From Stenotrophomonas_A sp002429615 (lineage in GTDB: Bacteria > Pseudomonadota > Gammaproteobacteria > Xanthomonadales > Xanthomonadaceae), in the NCBI GenBank assembly GCA_031987425.1, contig DALZZL010000209.1, forward strand, positions 1 through 5,545: a DNA stretch of 5,545 nt. The letters are read 5' to 3'. The position numbers and the translations under genes are program-made. Of this stretch, positions 1 to 5,545 are shown piece after piece; the stretch's first letter is position 1, and every line of letters starts with the position of its first letter. The notes below the pieces were generated by a model. That model saw nothing but the letters and a program-made list of their open reading frames with translations. It did no database searches and was not told the DNA's origin.

Positions 1-14
1 CGACATCCATGTCG
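1..14. repeat. Short palindrome at the window edge (CGACATCCATGTCG)
   Basis: The first 14 bases form a perfect inverted repeat. Read on the minus strand they give CGACATGGATGTCG, which can fold into a 5-bp stem (CGACA/TGTCG) closing a TGGA loop. The element may extend left beyond the window. A near-identical 14-mer, CGCCATGGATGGCG, lies at 234-247; the two differences are compensatory and keep the stem paired. The function is unknown. It could be part of an intergenic repeat, a hairpin in a neighbouring transcript, or a protein-binding site. Confidence 0.5.
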
Positions 15-84
15 CCCTACGCCCCCGCCAGGCCACCGCCCCGGGCACCCCCGATACATCCCCGAGACCGGAGGGAGAAGAGAA

Positions 85-120
85 AAAGGCAAAGGCAAAG
101 GCAAAGGCAAAAGCAGAAGC
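85..120. repeat. Hexamer tandem repeat (AAAGGC)n
   Basis: There are four exact copies of AAAGGC at 85-108, followed by two degenerate units, AAAAGC (109-114) and AGAAGC (115-120). The array sits inside a strongly purine-rich stretch on the plus strand that begins near 70. Arrays of this kind change copy number by polymerase slippage. It is intergenic: the reading frames through it give only low-complexity Arg/Gln/Lys peptides and do not look like a gene. Confidence 0.75.
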
Positions 121-143
121 AGGTCGTCCGGCTTTTTGCTTTT
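109..143. other. Imperfect hairpin with a T-rich 3' arm
   Basis: Bases 109-120 can pair with 131-143 in a 12-pair stem that has one G-T wobble and one bulged T, around a 10-base loop. The right arm on the plus strand is GCTTTTTGCTTTT, so a plus-strand transcript from the left could terminate weakly here. On the minus strand the stem is followed by a pyrimidine-rich repeat instead of a clean T run. Whether it is a terminator or a by-product of the adjoining hexamer repeat cannot be decided from this window. Confidence 0.3.
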
Positions 144-170
144 CTCATCCGCTGGTGTGGGGTTGTATCG

Positions 171-287
171 GGTGGCCGGGGGGTAGCCCCTATCGGGACC
201 GTGTGGCGGCAGGATGCCGCCACTCGAGCCCAACGCCATGGATGGCGGCTTTTGGCGTGTCCCGATAGGGGCTACCCCCCGGCCGCC
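171..287. repeat. REPIN-like inverted REP pair with GTAG ends
   Basis: Bases 174-199 and 259-284 are perfect reverse complements over 26 positions. Allowing one G-T pair, the stem extends to 171-199/259-287. Each arm carries the GTAG tetranucleotide of REP sequences: GTAG at 183-186 and its complement CTAC at 272-275, both facing outward. The spacer (200-258) folds on its own: an 8-bp hairpin GTGGCGGC/GCCGCCAC at 203-223 with a 5-base loop, and a second palindrome CGCCATGGATGGCG at 234-247. This architecture matches REPINs, non-autonomous elements mobilised in trans by RAYT transposases. No RAYT gene is present here. Assignment to a named repeat family would need genome-wide copies. Confidence 0.75.
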
Positions 288-330
288 GCATGCGGAAGGC
301 AGGCGCCCAGCGACAAACCATCAGACCCGG

Positions 331-364
331 AAAACAAAACGGCCACCTTGAAGGCGGCCGTTTT
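331..364 (-). terminator. Rho-independent terminator after kdsA
   Basis: On the minus strand an AAAACGGCC arm pairs perfectly with GGCCGTTTT (336-344 with 356-364). The inner part adds a G-U pair and three further pairs, closing on a TCA loop. The right arm runs on into GTTTT (335-331), giving a T-rich tail. It starts 23 bases past the kdsA stop codon and so ends the pyrG-kdsA transcript. The A/T ends of the stem are symmetrical, so some activity in the opposite direction is possible, but the plus-strand T run is only four bases. Confidence 0.85.
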
Positions 365-387
365 GCGGTAAATCCCCGGCGGTGCAA

Positions 388-1221
<834 letters not shown>

Positions 1222-1228
1222 CACGACA

Positions 1229-1233
1229 CTCCT
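1229..1233 (-). promoter_or_regulatory. Ribosome binding site of kdsA
   Basis: AGGAG on the minus strand lies 7 bases before the ATG at 1221. It decides between this ATG and the upstream in-frame GTG at 1257, which has no comparable site. Confidence 0.8.
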
Positions 1234-1274
1234 GGGAATTCGGGCATTGAAAGGCACGCCCGTTGGATTTGGCC

Positions 1275-1301
1275 GGCCTGCCCCGCCACGCGGGACAGGC
1301 C
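1275..1301 (-). other. Intercistronic hairpin between pyrG and kdsA
   Basis: In the pyrG-kdsA transcript, GGCCTGTCCCGC pairs with GCGGGGCAGGCC over 12 pairs, including one U-G wobble, around a 3-base GTG loop. It begins 10 bases after the pyrG stop codon. No T run follows on the minus strand (the next bases are GGCCAAATCC) and none of note on the plus strand, so it is not a canonical terminator. It could protect the 3' end of pyrG mRNA, act as a processing site, or cause partial attenuation before kdsA. Confidence 0.6.
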
Positions 1302-1310
1302 TTATATGGG

Positions 1311-2975
1311 TCAGGCCCGGGCTTCCTTCAACAGCTTGCCACCCGCCTTGCGCTCACGCGCGGCACGGATGAAGCCGATGAACAGCGGATGCCCGTCGCG
1401 CGGGGTGGACAGGAACTCCGGGTGCGCCTGGCAGGCCAGGAACCACGGATGGGTCTCGCGCGGCAGCTCCACCATCTCCACCAGGGTGTCGTCCATCGAC
1501 TTGGCGGCGATCACCAGGCCGGCGTCCTCCAGCTGCGTGCGATAGCGGTTGTTGAACTCATAACGGTGGCGGTGGCGCTCGGCGACCACGTCCTTGCCGT
1601 ACAGCTCGCGCGCCAGCGTGCCCGGCTTCAGGCGCTGCTCCTGCAGGCCCAGGCGCATGGTGCCGCCCAGGTCGGACTTCTCGTCGCGCTTCTCCACCTC
1701 ACCGGCGGCGGTACGCCATTCGGTGATCAGGCCGATCACCGGGTTCGGCGACTGGCGGTCGTTCTCGGTGCTGTTGGCCCCTTCCAGGCTGGCCACATGG
1801 CGGGCGAAATCCACCACCGCCGCCTGCATGCCGTAGCAGATGCCGAAGTACGGCACGCCGGTCTGGCGGGCGTACTGCGAGGTCAACACCTTGCCTTCGA
1901 AGCCACGGTCGCCGAAGCCGCCCGGCACCAGGATGCCGTCCACGTCGGCCAGCGCCGCCATGTCCGTGCCTTCCAGGTCCTGCGCTTCCAGCCACTTCAG
2001 GTTGACCTTGGTGCGCTGGCGCAGGCCGCCGTGCTTGAGCGCCTCGCCCACCGACTTGTACGCATCCTGGTGGTCCACGTACTTGCCGACCACCGCGATG
2101 GTCACCTCGTCCAGCGGATGCTTCACCGCATCGACCACCGCCGCCCATTCCGACAGGTCGGCCGGGCCGGCCTTGTCGCGCAGCTTGAACTGGTCGATGA
2201 CGATCTCGTCCAGGCCCTGGCGGTGCAGTTCCAGCGGCATGCCGTACAGCACGTCGATATCGGCGGCGCTGATGACCGCGCGCTCGGAGACGTTGGTGAA
2301 CAGCGCGATCTTGCGACGCTCCGAATCCGGTACCGGCTGCTCGGAACGGCACAGCAGCACGTCCGGCTGGATACCGATCGAACGCAGCTCCTTCACCGAG
2401 TGCTGGGTCGGCTTGGTCTTCAGCTCGCCGGCGGCGGCGATGTAAGGCACCAGGGTGAGGTGCATGAACATCGCCTTCTCGGCGCCACGCTCGGTACGCA
2501 CCTGGCGGATCGCCTCCAGGAACGGCAGCGACTCGATGTCGCCCACGGTGCCGCCGATCTCGACCAGCGCCACGTCGAAGCCGGCGGTGGCCTCGTCGAT
2601 GCAGCGGCGGATTTCATCGGTGATGTGCGGAATGACCTGCACGGTGGCGCCGAGGTAGTCGCCGCGGCGCTCCTTGCGGATCACGTTCTCGTAGATGCGG
2701 CCGGTGGTGACCGAATTCTTGCGCGACAGGCGGGTACGGACGAAGCGCTCGTAGTGCCCCAGGTCCAGGTCGGTCTCGGCGCCGTCGTCGGTGACGTACA
2801 CCTCGCCGTGCTGGAACGGGCTCATCGTGCCCGGGTCGACGTTGATGTAGGGGTCCAGCTTCATCATCGTGACCTTCAGGCCACGTGCTTCGAGGATGGA
2901 CGCAAGCGAAGCGGCGGCGATGCCCTTGCCAAGCGAGGACACTACACCGCCGGTAACGAAGATCAGGGGGGTCAT
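1311..2975 (-). CDS. pyrG: CTP synthase (glutamine-hydrolysing)
   Basis: PyrG converts UTP to CTP using ATP and glutamine-derived ammonia, the last step of pyrimidine nucleotide synthesis, as a cytosolic tetramer. The 554 residues fit the family length. The N-terminal synthetase domain (about 1-270) carries the P-loop-like GGVVSSLGKG (9-18), KLDPYINVDPGTMSPFQHGEV (39-59), and Asp71 and Glu139, equivalent to the Mg-binding Asp72 and Glu140 of E. coli. The C-terminal class I glutamine amidotransferase domain (about 290-540) has PGGFGDRG (351-358), the nucleophile Cys380 in GICYGMQ, and the His518/Glu520 pair in AHPEF. All catalytic residues are present. The start at 2975 matches the conserved N-terminus and has GGGAGG 9 bases upstream. 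A terminator separates it from the upstream small gene, so it should have its own promoter; kdsA follows downstream. CTP is also the activating nucleotide for the Kdo made downstream of KdsA. Confidence 0.98.
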   Translation of the reverse strand: MTPLIFVTGGVVSSLGKGIAAASLASILEARGLKVTMMKLDPYINVDPGTMSPFQHGEVYVTDDGAETDLDLGHYERFVRTRLSRKNSVTTGRIYENVIRKERRGDYLGATVQVIPHITDEIRRCIDEATAGFDVALVEIGGTVGDIESLPFLEAIRQVRTERGAEKAMFMHLTLVPYIAAAGELKTKPTQHSVKELRSIGIQPDVLLCRSEQPVPDSERRKIALFTNVSERAVISAADIDVLYGMPLELHRQGLDEIVIDQFKLRDKAGPADLSEWAAVVDAVKHPLDEVTIAVVGKYVDHQDAYKSVGEALKHGGLRQRTKVNLKWLEAQDLEGTDMAALADVDGILVPGGFGDRGFEGKVLTSQYARQTGVPYFGICYGMQAAVVDFARHVASLEGANSTENDRQSPNPVIGLITEWRTAAGEVEKRDEKSDLGGTMRLGLQEQRLKPGTLARELYGKDVVAERHRHRYEFNNRYRTQLEDAGLVIAAKSMDDTLVEMVELPRETHPWFLACQAHPEFLSTPRDGHPLFIGFIRAARERKAGGKLLKEARA

Positions 2976-3000
2976 GGCTCAAGGCCTCCCGGAAAGCCAT

Positions 3001-3029
3001 AGTTTACAGGTTGCCGGCGCTTTGCCCAA
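3001..3029 (-). promoter_or_regulatory. Candidate sigma-70 promoter of pyrG
   Basis: On the minus strand, TTGGGC (3029-3024) and TAAACT (3006-3001) are separated by exactly 17 bases. The -10 box agrees with TATAAT at four of six positions, while the -35 box has only the TTG. Transcription would start about 7 bases beyond the -10 box, giving a leader of roughly 20 bases containing the GGGAGG ribosome site at 2990-2985. The location, between the upstream gene's terminator and pyrG, is what is expected. Confidence 0.45.
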
Positions 3030-3051
3030 GCACTGCGCGCGACGGTCTCAT

Positions 3052-3088
3052 AAAAAAACAGACGCCCCGGCCTGCGCCGGGGCGTCTG
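3052..3088 (-). terminator. Strong Rho-independent terminator of the small exported-protein gene
   Basis: A perfect 13-bp GC-rich stem pairs 3059-3071 with 3076-3088 around a 4-base loop. On the minus strand it is followed directly by seven T residues (3058-3052). It starts 20 bases beyond the stop codon of the gene at 3109-3375. It should prevent read-through into pyrG, so pyrG needs an independent promoter. Confidence 0.95.
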
Positions 3089-3108
3089 GCATGCGTTCCA
3101 CGGCGGGA

Positions 3109-3375
3109 TCAGCGCAGCGGCTTTTCCTCTTCCTCTTCCTTGGCGCCGACCTTGCCTTCCTTCACCGCGCGGTCCTTCTGCGCGGCGGCGGCGGCGCGGC
3201 GCTGGGCGCGCGCGTCGACTTCCGCCTGGGCCTGGGCATCGGCGGTCTGCTGGGCTTCGGCACCGCGCTTGTCCAGCGCCTCGGTCTGGCCGCCCTTCTG
3301 CTGGGCCATGGCGAGCGGGATGGCGGCCAGCGCGGCGACGCCGGCGGCCAGCATCAGAATGTGACGGGTCTTCAT
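3109..3375 (-). CDS. Small exported charged protein of unknown function
   Basis: I do not recognise a named family. The 88-residue product starts with a typical Sec signal peptide: MKTR, then a hydrophobic Ala/Leu core (5-21), and an AMA signal-peptidase I site at 22-24 with cleavage predicted before Gln25. The mature part, about 64 residues, is rich in Ala, Gln, Glu, Lys and Arg, has no Cys, and ends in an acidic run EEEEE (80-84) and KPLR. The Ala/Gln/Glu stretch (about 33-66) suggests a long helix or coiled coil; the tail is probably disordered. The ATG at 3375 has AGGAG 7 bases upstream, and the signal peptide begins there; an in-frame TTG at 3495 would only add an unsupported extension. 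It has its own strong terminator and is divergent from parE, so it looks monocistronic. A periplasmic location is inferred. The signal peptide, ribosome site and terminator together make it a credible gene. Confidence 0.8.
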   Translation of the reverse strand: MKTRHILMLAAGVAALAAIPLAMAQQKGGQTEALDKRGAEAQQTADAQAQAEVDARAQRRAAAAAQKDRAVKEGKVGAKEEEEEKPLR

Positions 3376-3382
3376 CGCAGAT

Positions 3383-3387
3383 CTCCT
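3383..3387 (-). promoter_or_regulatory. Ribosome binding site of the small exported-protein gene
   Basis: AGGAG on the minus strand is 7 bases before the ATG at 3375. It fixes the start at the signal peptide and rules against the longer frame that opens with TTG at 3495. Confidence 0.75.
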
Positions 3388-3397
3388 GTCGGCTGCA

Positions 3398-3425
3398 CCT
3401 TGCCCCCGTAAGTGGGGCCACAAGG
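3398..3425 (-). other. Hairpin in the 5' leader of the small gene
   Basis: CCTTG at 3398-3402 pairs with CAAGG at 3421-3425, and CCCC with GGGG inside it. A 3-base bulge interrupts one side, and the loop is 7 bases. On the minus strand it lies 10 bases upstream of the AGGAG ribosome site, so it would be in the mRNA leader. There is no T run, so it is not a terminator. It could affect mRNA stability or translation, or act as DNA-level dyad symmetry for a regulator of either divergent gene. Confidence 0.45.
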
Positions 3426-3548
3426 CATGGATGACAAGGCAAAGGGTAGCCAGCGGCGACCGGCCGCGCACTGAATGCCGGGCATGGGCGTGCAAAAACC
3501 CTCCGCAGACCGCACACTTGCGCCTCGTCTCACGCCATCGCGAGCTGC

Positions 3549-5438
3549 ATGAACACCCGTTACAACGCCGCCGACATCGAAGTCCTCTCCGGCCTGGACC
3601 CGGTCAAACGCCGGCCCGGCATGTATACCGACACCGCGCGGCCGAACCACCTAGCCCAGGAAGTCATCGACAACTCGGTCGACGAGGCGCTGGCCGGCCA
3701 CGCCCGCACCATCGAGGTCACCCTCTACAAGGATGGCAGCTGCGAGGTGTCCGACGACGGCCGCGGCATGCCGGTGGACATCCACCCGGAAGAGAAGATT
3801 CCCGGCGTGGAGCTGATCCTCACCCGCCTGCACGCGGGCGGCAAGTTCAACAACCGCAACTACACCTTCTCCGGCGGCCTGCATGGCGTGGGCGTGAGCG
3901 TGGTCAACGCGCTGTCCAAGCTGGTCGAGGTGCACATCCGCCGCGATGGCAGCGAACACCGCATCACCTTCCGCGATGGCGACCGCGCCACGCCGCTGGA
4001 AGTGGTCGGCACGGTGGGCAAGAAGAACACCGGCACCCGCGTGCGCTTCTGGCCCGACCCGAAGTATTTCGACACGCCGAAGATCAACGCGCGCGCCCTG
4101 CGCCACCTGCTGCGCGCCAAGGCGGTGCTGTGCCCGGGCCTGACCGTGAAGCTGTTCGACGAAGCGACCGGCGAGCAGGACCGCTGGTACTTCGAGGACG
4201 GCCTGCGCGATTACCTCAAGGGCGAGCTGGCCGGTCGCGAACTGTTGCCGGCCGACCTGTTCGTCGGCAGCCTGAAGAAGGACACCGAGGTGGTGGACTG
4301 GGCCGTGGCCTGGGTCGCGGAAGGCGAGCTGGTGCAGGAGAGCTACGTCAACCTGATCCCGACCGCCCAGCACGGCACCCACGTCAACGGCCTGCGTTCG
4401 GGCCTGACCGACGCGCTGCGCGAGTTCTGCGACTTCCGCAACCTGCTGCCGCGCGGCGTGAAGCTGGCGCCGGAAGACGTGTGGGACCGCGTCGCCTTCG
4501 TGCTCAGCCTGAAGATGACCGACCCGCAGTTCTCCGGCCAGACCAAGGAGCGCCTGTCCTCGCGCCAGGCCGCCGGCTTCATCGAAGGCGCCGCGCACGA
4601 CGCCTTCAGCCTGTGGCTCAACCAGAACGTGGAGATCGGCGAGAAGATCGCGCAGATCGCCATCGAGCGCGCCAGCGCGCGCCTGAAGACCGAAAAGCAG
4701 ATCGTCCGCAAGAAGGTCACCCAGGGCCCGGCGCTGCCGGGCAAGCTGGCCGACTGCATCAGCCAGGACCTGTCGCGCACCGAGCTGTTCCTGGTGGAAG
4801 GTGACTCGGCCGGCGGCTCGGCCAAGCAGGCGCGTGACAAGGATTTCCAGGCGATCCTGCCGCTGCGCGGCAAGATCCTCAACACCTGGGAAGTGTCCTC
4901 CGGCAGCGTGCTGGGCTCGGAGGAAGTGCACAACCTGGCGATCGCGATCGGCTGCGACCCGGGCAAGGAAGAGATCGACGGCCTGCGCTACGGCAAGGTG
5001 GTGATCCTGGCCGACGCGGACTCCGACGGCCTGCATATCGCCACCCTGCTGACCGCGCTGTTCCTCAGGCACTTCCCCTCGCTGGTGGCGGCGGGCCATG
5101 TGTTCGTGGCGATGCCGCCGCTGTTCCGCGTGGACGTGGGCAAGCAGGTGTTCTACGCGCTGGACGAGGAGGAGAAGACCTCGCTGCTGGACAAGATCGC
5201 GCGCGACAAGATGAAGGGCCAGGTCAGCGTGACCCGCTTCAAGGGCCTGGGCGAGATGAACCCGGAGCAGCTGCGCGAGTCGACCATCCATCCGGATACG
5301 CGCCGCCTGGTGCAGCTGACGGTGGACGACGGCGAGCAGACCCGCTCGCTGATGGACATGCTGTTGGCCAAGAAGCGCGCCAGCGACCGCAAGCAGTGGT
5401 TGGAGTCGAAGGGCGATCTGGCTTCGCTGGAGGTTTGA
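3549..5438 (+). CDS. parE: DNA topoisomerase IV subunit B
   Basis: ParE is the ATPase subunit of the ParC2ParE2 type II topoisomerase that decatenates daughter chromosomes and relaxes supercoils. The 629 residues match E. coli ParE (630) closely. The GHKL ATPase domain shows EVIDNSVDEA (38-47, with Glu38 and Asn42), DDGRGMP (69-75), GGKF (97-100) and GGLHGVG (109-115). The transducer domain has GTHVNGL (276-282) and QTKERLSS, where Gln331 and Lys333 should contact ATP. The Toprim domain has EGDSAGGSAKQ (417-427) and the metal-binding DADSDG (489-494). RFKGLGEMNP follows near the C-terminus. The start MNTRYNAADIEVL aligns with E. coli MTQTYNADAIEVL, which identifies it as ParE and not GyrB. 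The ribosome site is weak: only GAG 4 bases before the ATG. Residues equivalent to E. coli Asp420, Ile444, Leu445, Ser458 and Glu460, altered in some quinolone-resistant strains, are all unchanged here. It is transcribed away from the other genes. Confidence 0.98.
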   Translation: MNTRYNAADIEVLSGLDPVKRRPGMYTDTARPNHLAQEVIDNSVDEALAGHARTIEVTLYKDGSCEVSDDGRGMPVDIHPEEKIPGVELILTRLHAGGKFNNRNYTFSGGLHGVGVSVVNALSKLVEVHIRRDGSEHRITFRDGDRATPLEVVGTVGKKNTGTRVRFWPDPKYFDTPKINARALRHLLRAKAVLCPGLTVKLFDEATGEQDRWYFEDGLRDYLKGELAGRELLPADLFVGSLKKDTEVVDWAVAWVAEGELVQESYVNLIPTAQHGTHVNGLRSGLTDALREFCDFRNLLPRGVKLAPEDVWDRVAFVLSLKMTDPQFSGQTKERLSSRQAAGFIEGAAHDAFSLWLNQNVEIGEKIAQIAIERASARLKTEKQIVRKKVTQGPALPGKLADCISQDLSRTELFLVEGDSAGGSAKQARDKDFQAILPLRGKILNTWEVSSGSVLGSEEVHNLAIAIGCDPGKEEIDGLRYGKVVILADADSDGLHIATLLTALFLRHFPSLVAAGHVFVAMPPLFRVDVGKQVFYALDEEEKTSLLDKIARDKMKGQVSVTRFKGLGEMNPEQLRESTIHPDTRRLVQLTVDDGEQTRSLMDMLLAKKRASDRKQWLESKGDLASLEV

Positions 5439-5477
5439 TCGGCCGCAGGCACACTGCCGCGGCACGACTCCACTCCT

Positions 5478-5545
5478 GTAGGAGCGGCTTCAGCCGCGAC
5501 CGTGCGTCATCAGGCGCCTTGGACGTCTGTCACCGCACGGTCGCG
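5478..5545. repeat. REPIN-like element, cut by the window end
   Basis: GTAG (5478-5481) opens a REP sequence whose core GCGGC-TTCA-GCCGC (5484-5497) forms a 5-bp hairpin with a 4-base loop. The following 12 bases CGCGACCGTGCG (5495-5506) recur as their exact reverse complement at 5534-5545, where the window stops. The second, inverted REP therefore probably continues outside. The spacer includes the palindrome AGGCGCCT (5512-5519). This is a widespread type of GTAG-headed REP in Pseudomonas and xanthomonads. It lies 39 bases after the parE stop, where I see no T-tailed terminator, so it may also serve as the 3'-end hairpin of parE mRNA. Confidence 0.75.

Larger units (their letters stand above)
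3376..3548. promoter_or_regulatory. Divergent intergenic region between the small gene and parE
   Basis: These 173 bases must hold promoters for both the minus-strand small gene and plus-strand parE. On the minus strand TACCCT (3448-3443), preceded by TGGC, is a possible extended -10 box, but no convincing -35 box is spaced correctly. I could not find a clear promoter for parE. The region also has a leader hairpin (3398-3425), a copy of CATGGATG (3426-3433) and a short palindrome ATGCCGGGCAT (3475-3485). Confidence 0.4.

Noticed and set aside
171..287. Interpretation of the inverted repeat as insertion-sequence ends or as a CRISPR unit
   Set aside because: Only about 60 bases separate the arms, there is no transposase and no array of regular repeats and spacers. 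The outward GTAG heads fit a REP pair better.
9..371. Open frame of 120 codons on the plus strand through the left spacer
   Set aside because: It reads through the hexamer repeat, the REPIN and the kdsA terminator, giving low-complexity Pro/Arg/Gln/Lys sequence. It has no ribosome site and no recognisable domain.
1263..3002. 579-codon frame on the plus strand opposite pyrG
   Set aside because: It is an antisense shadow produced by G/C bias at third codon positions. The minus strand encodes an unmistakable complete CTP synthase, and the antisense peptide is His/Arg/Ala/Leu-rich without motifs.
3109..3495. Longer version of the small exported protein beginning at a TTG
   Set aside because: It would bury the signal peptide behind 40 unrelated residues. 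The ATG at 3375 has a well-placed AGGAG and starts exactly at the signal peptide.
3431..4804. 457-codon plus-strand frame overlapping parE in another phase
   Set aside because: The Arg/Pro/Gly-rich translation is a frame-shifted reading of parE, and parE itself is intact over its full length.
3651..5465. 604-codon frame on the minus strand opposite parE
   Set aside because: It is the same type of antisense artefact: it overlaps almost all of parE, has His/Ala/Leu/Gln-rich composition, and shows no motif or ribosome site.

Overview
This window is GC-rich chromosomal DNA, most likely from a gammaproteobacterium of the Xanthomonadaceae/Lysobacteraceae type (Stenotrophomonas, Xanthomonas, Lysobacter, Luteimonas and relatives). 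That assignment is an inference. It rests on the strong G/C third-position bias, the pyrG-kdsA gene pair, the close match of ParE to gammaproteobacterial topoisomerase IV subunit B, and intergenic REP-type palindromes that begin with GTAG. No database search was possible, so no species is named.

Layout from left to right. Positions 1-330 hold no credible gene. They contain a short perfect palindrome cut by the window edge, a hexamer tandem repeat with an adjoining hairpin, and a large inverted REP pair (a REPIN) at 171-287. A Rho-independent terminator at 331-364 closes the leftward unit pyrG-kdsA. kdsA (Kdo-8-phosphate synthase, 388-1221) and pyrG (CTP synthase, 1311-2975) are both on the minus strand, separated by 89 bases that contain a 12-bp hairpin. 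Upstream of pyrG lie a candidate promoter and then the terminator (3052-3088) of a third minus-strand gene. That gene (3109-3375) encodes an 88-residue exported, highly charged protein of unknown function. A 173-bp divergent intergenic region separates it from parE (topoisomerase IV subunit B, 3549-5438) on the plus strand. The window ends inside a second REPIN-like element of a different sequence family.

How the genes relate. PyrG makes CTP. KdsA makes Kdo-8-phosphate, which after dephosphorylation is activated with CTP by KdsB to CMP-Kdo for the lipopolysaccharide core, so the pair links nucleotide supply to outer-membrane synthesis. ParE, with ParC, decatenates chromosomes and has no direct pathway link to them. 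The region is core housekeeping DNA. I see no phage, defence, CRISPR or secondary-metabolite system. The points worth a second look are the two REPINs, repeated CATGGATG motifs in the spacers, the metal-binding signature of KdsA, and the small exported protein.
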